64,000 nucleotides of DNA from Margaritispora aquatica (GCA_007644065.1 VJWN01000025.1:443927-507926); one strand, 5' to 3'. Positions 45,232 to 57,489 are shown, counted from the first letter of the stretch. Made by a program: numbers and translations. The notes: generated by a model not told the origin, from the sequence alone.

Positions 45232-45867
45232 GCATAGCATTGCAACGAGATATATGAAGCATGAATGATGTGATGGCGGTCAGTCTGATAGCATTGGACG
45301 GCAGATATCAATTGGCGTTAGGGACAATAAAATGACTGTTATTGCGAGGAACACTCGATAGACAAACCTTATTTCCCATTTGACTCATGGCGACACGAGA
45401 TAGTGTTTCGGTAGTTTTCGAACCCTTTTTACTCCTGGCCAAGTGGTATTCTGGACAAGCTCCGTTGCTGCAGTTACATTTGAACCCAGGAACTGTTGCT
45501 CTCGACCATATTTCAAAATATCCTTGAGTTTATACCCACGGAGTATCATGCGGTGCAATTGCATTCCTGCTTTCTGAGACTTGACGTATGTATTCTGATC
45601 CTTGCTTATAATTTGATTGTGTGACAAAAACTCACACTGTTAACTACGGGCACGTCGCTTGCCACAGCACGGCTCTCAGTTCTTCTCTGAAAATAACCCA
45701 TCTTTTCATATTTCCTGTATTGCACGTATCTTTTCTTTTCATCCCTCAACAAAGATGGCATGCCAGCATACTTCGTTATATCCGCACAAATTCATACCAA
45801 CATCAGACGGACATACCCATCTCTGATCTTAAATCTTACTACGGTTCAAGGCCTCGATGAACAACAA
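45232..45867. other. Convergent region ARPC4 / RCC1-type gene
   Basis: About 640 bp with no supported gene. It presumably holds both 3' UTRs. Confidence 0.45.
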
Positions 45868-47434
45868 CTAAGCCTTCTTTCTCTTTTTCAACTTCGTCAC
45901 TGCTTTCGGTACTGCTGGTCCAGCAAGCACGGAGAATTGTCCTCCACAGCCGACAAAGGTAATCTTCTTGCCCCTTACCGCACTGTTGTCAATGCGTGTA
46001 GCTTCAGTGACAGTATCTTCCGTGTCCTGCCCAGTTCGATATTCAGACGAAAAGCCCCATGAGAATGCCGTTCCGTCTGAATCGATCGCAAGTGTATTAT
46101 CGATACCTGCAGCAACGTTGGTCCCGTTGATATCTATCCACATTAGCCTACAATACCTCTTCAACAACATAAAAATCCAGAGTACATACCATGCACAACA
46201 ACGGGAAGAAGGACATGCCTCGGCTTCCCTCTCTCATCCATCACAACATTCTTCCCCTCCTCCAAAGCTAATTCCTCCAAATCAATGCCCATCTGACCAT
46301 CGTCGCATCTCCCCCAAACCAATACCTCACCATCGTCTGTACATGCAACAGAATGGTGCAATCCTCCTTTAATATCCGTAATGCTCATCTCCCCCAACAT
46401 ATCCACCACCTTCGGTTTACTAACCAATTCCTTTCTCTCCCCATTTATATCTGTCGGAATTCCAGTCTGACCATAATTGCTCAATCCCCACGCAAACACC
46501 CTCTCGTTCTTATCGATCGCGAAACTATGGTACGCTCCAGAGGAGATGTATTTGATCTTGAGTTTCGGTAGTCCGAATTGCGATGGCGTGAGCGCGTGTG
46601 TCCGGTAATTCTCCATCACATGCCGCCCGAGCTGGCCTTGCTCGCTTGAGCCCCAGCTGAAGACATTTCCTTTTGAGTCCAGTGCCTGGACATGGTTGCC
46701 GCCTGCGGCAAGGAGCTTGATGGATTTCAGCTCGGGTATGAGTATTGGCGTTCTTTGAACCTTATGGCCGGTGGAGAGTGACGTTCTTGAGAAGCCGATT
46801 ATGCCGTCGTTGCCCTGGTGAGTATTAGTTAGTAAGCTGCAATTTTCGAAAATATCGAGAATTTGTAATAGCTAAAAGTACTTACACGAAATGTGCCCCA
46901 ACCGTAGACTTGCCCGTCATCAGTCAGTGCAAACGAAGCATTATCCGTTGCAGCAACTTGTACGAATGCTGCTCCATCATGGAAAGAATTCTTAGGAATC
47001 GCTGATGGTGTGCTCTCCCGCGGGTTGATCCCAGTTTCCTCTTCCTCCTCCTCTTCATCCTCTTCCTCTTCAGGAGCAACCCAAGTAGTGTCTCTTCCCA
47101 AAGCCCCATCGTCGTTAACACCCCAGGTGTAGATCTTGTTATCATGCGTCAGCGCAATAGTGTGCATGCCCCCTACATCAAGCTGCACAACCCCAACTGT
47201 ATCCGCGGCTAGGAGATCATTCAATCTCGGCCTTTTCACATCAGTAGGCTTCTTCCCATCCCTTCTCAAGCTCCCAAGCCCAAGCTCGCCATATTGTCCT
47301 GAGCCAAATACGTAGATGTCAAGTTTTTGCGTTGGTGCCTTGTTCAGTAGAGCAAGTTTGACGTTGGATTTCTGTGTCGTGAGGACTTTCTGAGAAGCAG
47401 CTCTTTTGATTGCAGGATTTCTAGCAGCAGACAT
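45868..47434 (-). CDS. RCC1-type regulator of chromosome condensation (Ran guanine-nucleotide exchange factor)
   Basis: Exons 47434-46886, 46814-46190 and 46133-45868 encode 479 residues. Seven RCC1 beta-propeller blades are recognisable by their repeats: DIYVFGSGQYGELGLG, KIYTWGVNDDGALGRD, QVYGWGTFRGNDGIIGF, NVFSWGSSEQGQLGRH, RVFAWGLSNYGQTG, EVLVWGRCDDGQMG and TAFSWGFSSEYRTG. An acidic loop (EEEEDEEEEEEE, about residues 128-140) sits in blade 2 to 3. The basic tails (N-terminal KRAASQKVLTTQKS, C-terminal KLKKRKK) fit nuclear and chromatin binding. By family knowledge it loads GTP on Ran in the nucleus, setting the gradient used by importin beta. It corresponds to Prp20/Pim1. The N-terminus matches that role better than plant UVR8-like or other RCC1 proteins. 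Confidence 0.92.
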
Positions 47435-49171
47435 CTGGTATCTTTTCCTAGAGATAAGTGAATAGTATTGACTTGAGAGATGACAGTGAGAAATAAGGTG
47501 TCAAGACCTGAGCATTCATACGGTGTTGCCTAGCCGAATACGGCAGGCAAGCCACCATCCTGCATGGCAATGGCCATTCTTTGTGACGCCAAAGCTTCGA
47601 TTCTTTATCGAACTTTAGATTCAACATCGATCAAAATATATCGAGAAACAACTCTGAGATTCCTGGGAATGAGGAAAGAAATGGAAGCGTAGAGTGTCAA
47701 ATCACATGACCGTGAGGGGATGGTTGTTTCTGTGGGGACTAATTGTCGCCTAATTTCAACGACAGTGGTTACACTGCCAGAATCACTTGTGAAATAATGG
47801 ACGCATGGTCTTCCAATTCTCAAAGTATACGCGTATGATGGCTGAGATTTAATTCGTATCGAAATCTGAAGTGGAGATCGTTAATGGGAAAGTTTCGACA
47901 TATTGACAGCACGATACATTTGCAGCAGCGACGTAATATTTACCATTAGTATGTGATCTTTTAAGACAATATATGGTTTCAAGCTTGCAAATTAGGCCTT
48001 AATGCACTTTAATATACTTCGGGACTCAGTTGTTTGCTGCAGGAGCTGGTGTTGATGTTGGTGTGGATGTTTTCAATATGAACGACAGATAGATAAAGGC
48101 CGAAATCGTCTTCGAAATTGCTGAGATATAGTTTCGAGAACATCTTTTAGTTTATATCGTCAGTTAACAATAATAAAATTGCGGCCATAAAGTCAAAGTG
48201 ACAAAAACGCACGTTCGCATAAGTATTGACGCGTATCTTTTGAAGAATTTTAATTTTTTCTTTTTGAATGTCGAAATCCTTCCAAAGAGCAAAAAAAGAA
48301 GGAGCTGAAGTGTAGAATCTTCAGGTTGTGTAGAGGATTGAGCTCCGGCGTGGCATTACAACTTCGAAGGTCATGCGACTCGAGTATCCAGTGTGACGTC
48401 TTATGTATCGCACAATCCCTACACCGTTAGTTGTTCTTTGCTATGGGGGGAGTTGTGGAACAGCTTACCTGTTGAGGTTACCACTACACCACCGAGCCCG
48501 TTTTTTTCTTGTTTGTGTTCGCTTGGAACTTATTGTTGGGGTATAATCGGTCAAGGTGGTTTATATACCTAGCGAGTCGACGGGAGGGAGTCATGAAATT
48601 TAAGCCCCAGTCCAGTGTCATCACCAAAGACTACGTCAGGCACGGGCAGCTGTCTACCGCTTGGCCTTAACTATGTTTGTACCTGTTCAGGTCGGTATTC
48701 CTTGATTGGTATAGAAATGATCTCTATCCCCAAAGCTGCTCTTCCAAAAGGCAGTGCGAAATGGCATGTGTGGATGTGTGATAACAAATCGATGTTTCAC
48801 CATGTATTGATCAGGTTCTAATTTTTTGTATACGTGTTGGTATTCATCGATTGAAAGCAAAATGATCTCTAACCCTAGCACTCTTCTTTCAAAGGCAGTA
48901 CGATATAGCAATGTGTGAATGTGTAGTAGCAAGTTGCTAATCCTCCACCTGGTTTCCCTTCCTATCTCTAACTCCGCCATATATTCCTTCCTATGTTAGG
49001 TATGAGCAAAATTCTAGCAAATTGTGTATCCCAACCGTCCAAAATCCCGTAACCCTACTCGCACAAAGCCAGCGTAGCAATCCTCTCGATCATAATCATC
49101 ATCATACAAATTCAACAACCTTCTCACACAGTTATAACCATCCACAAAAGCATAGGGAAGCACAAAAATGC
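47435..49171. other. Gene-free region between RCC1 and REC8, with a diverged repeat
   Basis: About 1.7 kb. Part must be the RCC1 promoter (47435-47700) and the REC8 3' end. The centre is AT-rich. A diverged tandem duplication lies at 48691-48960 (separate entry). No gene is supported, although a short minus-strand frame (48687-48980) spans the duplication. Confidence 0.45.
48691..48960. repeat. Diverged direct repeat, two units of about 145 bp spacing
   Basis: Unit one starts near 48691 and unit two near 48836. Both share GGTATTC, AATGATCTCTA, CTCTTC, AAGGCAGT and TGTG[G/A]ATGTGT in the same order with the same spacing. Differences are largely C/T and G/A transitions, which would fit repeat-induced point mutation or simple decay. 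Confidence 0.65.
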
Positions 49172-51667
49172 TCACAAAACACCAACCCAGATCTCGCCAA
49201 AAGGCTCGAAATCGGCACTTCCAAATCCATTGTCTTGATGAACCCAGACTTTACTCTTCGTCGCAAGTGTGAGAATGTGATAGAAAGCTTGAGCGGCAAC
49301 AACATGGGAATTCTGCTCTGGCACAAAGAGATCCTCGAATGTGACCTTTCTCTCCTGCGCAATAGCCTTTCCTTTGCCTTTGTTCTTTGATCGAGAAGCT
49401 GAGCCAGTTTTGATGTCGAAGTCATCGCTCAGCTCATCGATCTCTACATCTTCGCCGAATTTCTCCTCCATGCTGTTCTTGACGTAATTCAGGAAGTTGT
49501 TGCTCTCATAATCTAAAACACTGCGTACCCATTGCGAATCAGCAGCGGTCTGGGTGTCTACATTTGCTGCAGCGCCGAAGAGCTCAAAGTCCTGGGATTC
49601 GTCCGCTCCTCTCGAACTGATATCTCCACCTCCGTAGTCAAAATCCTGTTGAGATTGAGGCACAAGAGAGTCAGAACGACCATACATGACCATCTCATCC
49701 TGCTCGCCAATGAGATCGCGTGGTAGGACCGAGCCACGACCAAAGAGAGGTGAAGCGGATGTGAGACGTCGGCCCACTTGTGAACCAGGTCGTGATGACT
49801 GCATTTGTTGGTGGGAGAGCAGAGAAGCAGATCTGTTCCATGGCATAGCCGATGAGGGATAATCGGCCAAAGCAGCAGGCGCATCTCGTCCTATTTCTAC
49901 ACTTTGATCGAAATCATTGTTCATGAAAACGACATCATCCACACCACGAGCAACTTCATCCTCAAGCTCTATGGCGAGGCGTTTGTTTGGTGATGATTGC
50001 TCGGCTTCTGAGGAAGGACTGACGCGCTTAACGCCTGTCTTTTTGGTATCTGGGGGTGAAACTGATCGACCAGCAAAGGTTGCAAGAAGAGCTGCACCGG
50101 AGAACATAACGAGTGGGTGTTCAAAATCCTCGGAACCGACTCCCAGCCCAACGCTATTCAATCCAGCTCCATACACATACTGAACAGCACTCTTCTTAGA
50201 ATTCTTAAGCACAAGTTGTCGCTCATGTGCTTCGGTGTCAGCTACCATGTTGTCAAGATATCCATTGATCCAGCTGGTCATCTCTGCCTTCTTGAATCCT
50301 GTTTCATGGTCTACCTTCATGATCTTGAGTTTCTTGGCCGGACGCTTTCGCTTCTGCTTCTGCTGAGCCTCTGCTATGTCTGAGGATGCTTGCTCTAGGT
50401 CAGATAAGACGCGATCTCCATCATTGAGGTGGAGTGGTCTATCACCAGTTCCAAGTGCTCCACTCATGAGAGCACCCTGTATGATTGGAAAGGGGCTTGC
50501 ATCTGGAAGTAGAGGAAGATCGTAGTCGTTGTCAAATAAATCGAAATTGAGGTCGTTTTCTTGATCCACAGCCTTTACGGCTCTAGCATCCTCGTGCTCT
50601 TGACGAACTCGTCCATTAGCTGCAGAGTCACTTCCAGACGGAGGTCTTGGAGCCAGACTTGCAGTCCGACGAGCTTCTACATCTGCCGGAAGCAGATCGC
50701 GCATATTTCCATCTGCATCGAAGTCAAAGAGATCATCATCCACCATCATCATATCTTCGTCGTTGTTGAAACCTCCGTGGAAGGGCTTCTGGACCGAAGA
50801 GTCACCTAGAGGATTGTCTGGGAGTTGATAGAATCCGCCGCCATGGCTCGAAGAGGATAGATTGATGCCCAAGACTGAAGGAGGGTGTGATGAGGATACA
50901 GATCCACTGCGTGATCGCATAGACAGCATAGACTGAGTCGAGCGTTGAGAGTCGCCTTTATGTGGATCAATATCCCAGAAATCAAGATCCAGAGCAGGCA
51001 AGGCATTGTCGATTGCAAATGCTGGATCATCCATCAAGACCAATTGATCAGGTCTACGAGCTGTTAGTAACAGCATCGTGCGACACTTTGGACACTTACT
51101 GAGCCTTTCCAGCATTGTCATCAAGCTGTCCATTACGTACAGTTCTCATCAGAGTGCGGATGATGTTTTGTGCAGCTTGAGTGTCGTGGAGGAGGTATTC
51201 CCATTGTTGCTGATGAACTCTAGAAACACCAATGCTTGAAGATGTTAGCTCTGTTGTGCTAAAGAGACCAGACCGACTTACAGAAGATTACTTTGGAGTC
51301 TCAATGCCAAGGGCACCTCTGGCGTCATGATGGTCTTGCACACATTCTTGACATCAACCTTCTCAATTGTCTTGCGATTTACCTTCTTTGTATTTGACTT
51401 CGCGCCCAGCGTGGCAATCAACCTATATGCTTGCGTTAGCCTCGGACTACCCGACCTATTGTAATTAAGCTGTTGCAGATATGCAGAAAGCTGCCTCGAT
51501 CTGCGTAGCATAATATGACACTTGAAAAAATATGAGAAAGTCAGAAAGATTGGCATACCAAACCGTCGCGACACCATGCTTTCAGTCCGTCAAGACTATG
51601 AGATTGTTAATATCGAGTTTTCGACGTGATTGATGGCATAGAACTGACTTTCATGGCTGTAAAACAT
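49172..51667 (-). CDS. REC8: Meiotic cohesin kleisin REC8 (carries an in-frame TGA)
   Basis: Five exons: 51667-51649, 51595-51559, 51422-51282, 51234-51100 and 51053-49172, all with GT-AG introns. Start MFYSHE-ILT, then KHGVATVWLIATLGAKS and LALRLQSNLLIGVSRV, are the Rec8 N-terminal winged-helix region that binds Smc3. PDQLVLMDDPAFAID follows. The middle is disordered, acidic and Ser-rich. The C-terminal winged helix is VTFEDLFVPEQNSHVVAAQA through KSKVWVHQD. By family knowledge Rec8 replaces Rad21/Mcd1 in meiosis, holds sister chromatids and is cleaved by separase. Codon 12 in exon 2 (51584-51582) is TGA: the reading is Ile-Leu-Thr-Asp-stop-Lys-His-Gly. The rest of the frame and all later splice sites are intact, for 737 codons. 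The N-terminal family wording (MFYSHE, WLxATLG) points to REC8, not RAD21. See findings. Confidence 0.85.
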
Positions 51668-52179
51668 CGTTGCAACGCGTAGCTGTTGTTGGAAGCACAC
51701 GAGGACTTTAAAGAGAACAATAATTAAGCCTGAAGAACTTGACCGTACAACACAAGGACTCAGACTCGTGGTTTGTCTCGAAAATGCTGAGTTTGTGGTG
51801 TTTCCGCTGTGGTGTGGTGAGATTGGTCGTGTAGTTGCAGAAACGTGATATCAGACGAGGGAAAGGAGGAAGCGAGTCGTGGCTTCACTTTGTAAAGTTC
51901 GGCCACTACATTGATATTCTAACTCCCTACTTGGGTTTCTTGCATTAAGGAATGCTTTAAAGGGAAACAGAAGTTTTGATACTCATTAACAGTTGTTCAT
52001 TTACCCGCAAATACCACTGATTATCGCAGTAGCTTTAGAAGTACCTTTGCAAGCATAGGCAGCAGTCACCAGTCCGCCAACAGGACAACGAAAAGACCTA
52101 ACCTGCTATCCCAATCAAATAACTTCAGGGTATCATATCCTATCATATCCACAAAACGTCAAAAGACAAGCCGTTCTGA
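51668..52179. promoter_or_regulatory. Upstream region of REC8
   Basis: This stretch of 512 bp lies between the REC8 start and the stop of the next minus-strand gene. No coding feature and no recognisable meiotic element could be assigned with confidence. Confidence 0.4.
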
Positions 52180-53251
52180 TCAAATGGACATCTCTTCGTC
52201 CTCATCATCTTCCTCGTGTTGGTTCTGATACTCATCGTCGTCATCATCACCACCATAACCACCAAGACCGCACTTCGGAAGATCCTCGCGCTCGCAATGC
52301 CTGTAATAGTATTCTGCATCGTATCTCCGGACACGCTTGCCATGTTCTGTCCACGCAAACATATCCAGTCAGCAACCATTTGTCTCGTGAATGTGCACCC
52401 AATGCAAATGAGGAAACACATACCATGAACATCAACCATGTCAACCTCCCACTGAACCATGTACTCATCGCGTGCCAAGCCATTGAAGCGATCAAAATCG
52501 ACATCGTCGTCGAGCTCGTTACAGGTGCCTCCTTGCCCAGTCAAATGGTAGAATTCAGCCTGGCCAGGCCATTCCTCCCTGCGGACCTCGGTGGTGGTGA
52601 TCCTGTAGGCCTGTCTTTCCATGCGGACACGAGCGGACTTGTTGCGACGGCGGCGCTTCTTGGGGAGCAGAGGAGGACCAGGGAGAGACACGAAGGCAGG
52701 CGCTAGATCTTTGTTAGTTTGTGATTGAGTAACTTGTGTGGATGACAAAAGATTGGTTGTGAAAGAGGAACTTTACGCAACTGGATCGCATTCTGACTAC
52801 GGAAGGTGAAAGCGCCGGTAGGGAGGAGTGGAGGACCTGGAAGAGATGGAATGGGAGGGTCTGGGACCGTATTAGCTTCTGCTATAATGACTTCGCCTTA
52901 AGAATCACAAATGATGAAAGTGAGAGGTAAACTTACTGGGCTGCATCAGATTTTCGCCATGATCGTGAAGTCGTTTGCGTTTATTCTTTGGGGCTCAATG
53001 GGGAGGCTGCTATCGCCAATATCACCACCGGAGTTCTTACCAGGGTTGAACTCGACTTTCGAAAGACGGTCTGGCCTCAATGATTGCCGCGCGCTGGCTT
53101 GTATTGAAGCGTGAAACGCCTTTGGGACGCTGTAGGGACAAAAACCTGTCAGTGGGGCTGTGCAGAATCCTATGAAGATGAAGGTGAACGTGGAGGATGG
53201 TATGCTTATTTGGATTGAAAGACTTACATGTGTGAAGTTTGTATTGACCAT
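52180..53251 (-). CDS. Unrecognised protein with Pro-rich repeats and a C-terminal acidic tail
   Basis: I do not recognise this gene. A model with exons 53251-53041, 52993-52937, 52860-52777, 52702-52424 and 52346-52180 is in frame throughout (265 residues). A repeated motif SLPGPPLLP occurs twice, once before TGAFTFRSQNAIQ and once before KKRRRRNKSARVRM. The second is followed by a probable folded region (ERQAYRITTTEVRREEWPGQ to HCEREDLPKCGL) with two Cys. The protein ends in an Asp/Glu-rich tail. A basic patch (KNKRKRLHDHG) sits near residue 75. The composition suggests a nuclear protein, but this is only inference. The N-terminus is uncertain: the first exon contains an intron-like GTAAGT...CTACAG segment (98 bp) whose removal would break the frame, so I left it in. 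Confidence 0.6.
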
Positions 53252-53937
53252 TTTTGGAAAGCTGAACAAAATCTTCGAAGTTGTGTTGAACTAGGGTTGA
53301 GGTTGTGGTTAGAATTGAAGTTGAAGTTGTAGGCGAGAAAGCGAATTAATGGAAATCGAAAAAAGTTCACAAACCTGACGCGATTTCACAAAAGTGAAAT
53401 CATAGACGATAATTCCTGGTCACGAAGATGCTGTGGACTACTCCCCCCTGGCACTAAAAGATACGAAATGAAAGCAAGAATGAAGGAAATATTCCAATCA
53501 ATTTTCATCTAGAATCTTAGGATTCACCAACCCAGCCAGAACGTATGGAGCGAGATCGAATCAAGGAAAACTTAGGGAAGGGCAATGTGCAATGCGTGTT
53601 TCTTATTGCTCAACACAAGAAAGTTCTCTATCTTCCTCCTCGGAATGTTACCTCGAGTCGACTGATCACTATCAAATCCTAGGCGCCGACATATACAGCT
53701 TCGCACACCTGGATACACCCAAACGCCTCGCCATGTTATCCAAAAAAAACCCACATGAATTTCCCGAATCCACTCTCTGCGGAATTCACGCATAAAAATG
53801 CAGTCTAGCTTATGCTCTAGTTTATGCGTGTGCCGGAAAAAACAAATGGAACGCCGATGCTGTGCAAAGAATCTTTACCCGCGCTCATCTCAATACTCCC
53901 CCACCATTCATAAATTCGTAAGAAAGACGCACAATAA
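53252..53937. other. Intergenic region downstream of the Flc-like gene
   Basis: About 690 bp between two minus-strand genes. It should hold the Flc 3' UTR nearby and the promoter of the 52-53 kb gene. Nothing else is seen. Confidence 0.4.
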
Positions 53938-56795
53938 TCATTGGGCATGCCCAACACGTTGACTTGCATTCTGCTCGAGGGTTTCCCGTGTAGGAGTGGA
54001 CGGTCGCATGTTTGTATGTGAAGGAGAAGGCCTGACTAATGGTGTCCTTGACAAACTCCCACTGGCAGCATGAGTACCAGCGGCGCTGCCAACCCGAGAA
54101 GGTGTCGTGAAAGGCGAGCCACCTCTGTTTATCTCGTCCTGCTGATAATTTTGGAAATCTCGGGAGCTCCAGCTAGCTCGGTGTACACGAGCGCCATATG
54201 GAACATTACCATAAGCCGAATTGTAACTTCGCATGCTGTTTGCCATACTGTTTGCTCTACTAGCTCGGTTGATAATCGGTGCACCGGTAAGGGAAGGGTT
54301 CGATGCCGATGGATTGAAATCGTTCATATCTCCAACAAAGTCCACATCCTCGTCTTCAATTTTTGGCGCTCGACGAACGTTGTTTACACTGAAATATGGT
54401 TCCTTTGGCTCCTCTGGCTCCGGTGGAGGTGGGGGAGGGACGTCTTTCTCCTTGTTCTCTAAATGTCCAAAATACTTCATGCGAATGTTTTCGAGGTTAT
54501 GTGGTCTAAACTCTTCCCGATTGCGAGTTAAAGACATGTAACTCGAGATGGCCCCCAGGACGATAAGAATTAAAAGACCGATAACAAGGAATCCCTGAAT
54601 GATAATTATGATAATACCAATTACTGTGGTAGGGATACGCGCCACGTTATACTGTGGTAAGAATGCGATTGACAATCCAGCTGTTGCTACCTTGCTAATA
54701 CCAAGCATGTATACTGCCAAAGCAGTATTTCGAGAGCCTTCAAACGGGTTGATCCATATGATTGCGATGAAGGCGATGATTTCCCAGATGAAGATACCAA
54801 TGACCTGAGCCGTTGGGTTCGCACGAGCACCACCGATAAAGCAAGCACGGATAAATTGATAGACAATCCAGGCGGAGAAGAACCACCATCTGGTACGACG
54901 AAACCTTGAGGAAAGCCATCCAAATCGCTTGGTGTATTCGACATTATCATGGATGCTTTGATCCTCAGCATCGTTTCCAACGAAGTTAACCTGGAAAAAT
55001 GACAAGGATCCAGCTGATTTGGATTTATCATCTTCTTCGAGCGAGCTTTCCCGTACAGCTCGGTACCAAGGGAAAAACTTCATGACTTTCTTGTGCTGAA
55101 AATGAATTCGGTCAGGCGAAGACTTATATTGTCCAAACCGAACACGGTAGAAGCATGCATAGAAGCAGACTCCTAGAGCTCCGATGAAGAAAATTATGAA
55201 AAAGATGGCAGCAATGGCGATTGGTCCAGCTTTTCCACCATAGGAGAACTGAAAGAGCGTAAGAGTCATCATCATGAAGAATGCAATGAAGCATGATCGA
55301 AGAACAACTAGTCCAGTGAAGCCGAGCCAGTGGGTTCTGAAAAGTGCAAGTCGATCTGGCTTGATCCATTTGATTGTGCTCAAAGCCTCCAGCGTCCATT
55401 TGAAAGCTATGGTTACTGCCACTAAAATAGCCACCAAAATGATGAACCATATCAAGCCAACTATGAATGCATCAGCAGCAGGAATGCTAACCATTGAGAG
55501 CTCTCCAGCAAATCCGGACCAGTTTCCCGGTATAGGAAGACCAGGTTCAACAGGGGTTCCAGCCCAGGCAAAGAGCTGAGGAGATACACTGGCATTTGCG
55601 GCACGCTTGTATATGTGGCTAGCCACTTCTTCACTACGTTTGACAAAATCAAAGGAGTCGACGGCGGCACGACCATAGATTTGTTGCTGAAGCCCTCCAT
55701 TGTTGTTAATAATAGTAGAACCTGCTCCACCGACTTGGCTGGCGTTTCCCGAGACTCCTGTGAAGCTATGGACCGAGTTGATAATCGAAGCTGAATAAAT
55801 TTGTCCGGCAGACCAAGCAAAATTACTCCACCAAGCCGCGCAAACGCTGGGCCAGTTTAGAGAGAGGGCCGAAGAGAAGAAGATGCTTTGGAACACTTCA
55901 AATACCACCAACACGGACAAAGAATGTGCGTAATGAGTTCGGATGTGAGGGATGCTAACACCATAAATTGCGGTAAAGAAAGATGCCAACAATGCCACTA
56001 TGGTGAAAATTCCTAGAACTGAGCTGACCGCAGCAGGATGTGAGAATGATGCCCCATTCCGCATGACGGCAGAGAAACATCCGATTTGGGTCCTGGATGA
56101 ATTTGAAAATATCTGAAGCCGTACCGATCCTTCGAAATCGGGAATGACCAGAGCAATGCTAGGAATGCTAGAGACATCTGAGGAAGAAACTGGAATAACA
56201 GCACCACCAGTGATTGGCACGCTGGCATTCAAAGGGCACAAGCTGCTTAAGTTAGGAAATGATTGAATACAGTAAGTTGACCAATACATACCTTCTAAAG
56301 TTGGCGTTGCAAGGATTAAAGACCATGTCAAATCTATTCTCGCCATCTAAAGTGTGTTAGTCATTATTGTGTCTACGATATACTGATTGAGCTGCTTACA
56401 AGCATCGACTGATATGTACACTGGATATATGTTAGAAAATGCACCAATTATGCCATCCAGGTCGACTTACACATCAATGTTTCATTTCTCAAACTCGTAG
56501 TCCCGGCCATATTGAACAAGACTGTCATATTATCTGCATAATAAGCAGCATCGAAAGACGTAAGGTTGATCAAACTCTGCCCTCCCATACAGTCCCCGAA
56601 GTCTCCAGAGTACAGAGCTGGATACCGATCAACAAGTAATGTTGACGTCACCCCTGCTGCGTTTGTCCCTTGTATGGTCTGGACCGTTTGTGTGTCTTCG
56701 GCGTGCACTGTAGGTAGCATGGTAGCTAGAATTGCGGTCGTAGCGAGCAAGGTGGCCGACCACGAGGTCATTATTGAAGTAGGAAAGCGTGCCAT
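53938..56795 (-). CDS. Flavin carrier (Flc)/TRP-like family membrane protein
   Basis: Four exons, 56795-56471, 56420-56400, 56346-56292 and 56245-53938, encode 902 residues, including a 21-base exon 2. A signal peptide (about residues 1-32, cleaved near VHA-ED) leads into an ML-like lumenal domain with paired Cys (GDCMGG, NPCNANF, LCPLNA, IGC). The YISVDAYGENRFDMVFNP segment across exons 1-3 is typical of the family. A TRP-like domain with about nine membrane helices follows (from VSSVLGIFTIVALLASFF to the helix ending IVLGAISSYM). The C-terminal 200 residues are Pro-rich then Ser/Asn-rich cytosolic sequence. By family knowledge Flc proteins are ER, Golgi or vacuolar membrane proteins tied to FAD import, calcium homeostasis and cell-wall synthesis. 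Calcium-channel activity is debated. The paralogue (Flc1, 2 or 3) cannot be told. Confidence 0.92.
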
Positions 56796-57407
56796 TATGA
56801 AAATTGTCGTTTGATTCAATATGGAAAAGCTCCAAAAGAGAAGGGCACCGCCCGGAATATGTGAATTCGCCCAAGCCAGGAGTTGATAGAGGGTTGTAGG
56901 CAAAATTCGAGCTTTTGTGCCAGCAGAAGATGTTATGTATTTAATGTTGTGTGAGTTTCCACCCAGTCGATCAAGCAATAGTCGAAACCCGGTTTCCCCA
57001 GTTTATTGTTGCGAGACGAAACGGTGTATGAACTGATGAATGAATTCGAGGTTTGCGGCAGAGTTCCAGCGCGTAATTGTCCTCTTGAGCTTCCGTATTA
57101 ATTCCTGGTGTTGGCGGATTCCTCGGAATGGATGGTGAGATATTAAATTACGTCGTCTCTCAGGTAGTTTCGTCCTCCAATAGTATCGATCAGTCGGATT
57201 GTGACAATAGCGACAGGAGGAGATTCCTTTGCCCTTGGATGCTTGGATGGCGATAGCGACGACGACAATGAAGTGAAGAGAGAGGGAAACCAAAGGGAAA
57301 GAAGGTGGTCCGACGAAGGGTGGTATGGGTATGGTATGGTATTGAGATAGTGTGTACTGTACAGTAATGAAAGAAGTGGACCTGGTAAATACCTGATATG
57401 CTTGCAA

Positions 57408-57431
57408 CCTTGCCTTGCCTTGCCTTGCCTT
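57408..57431. repeat. CCTTG pentamer array
   Basis: Five tandem CCTTG units in the presumed upstream region of the Flc gene. Confidence 0.8.
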
Positions 57432-57489
57432 CTTCCCCTGTCAGGTCAAAAAGATTATCTACTGGGTAAGGAAGGTACTACTGTATACT

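Noticed and set aside
51278..51577. A separate 99-codon gene starting MVSRRFGMP
   Set aside because: It reads through a REC8 intron. The conserved REC8 exons in the same area explain the sequence.
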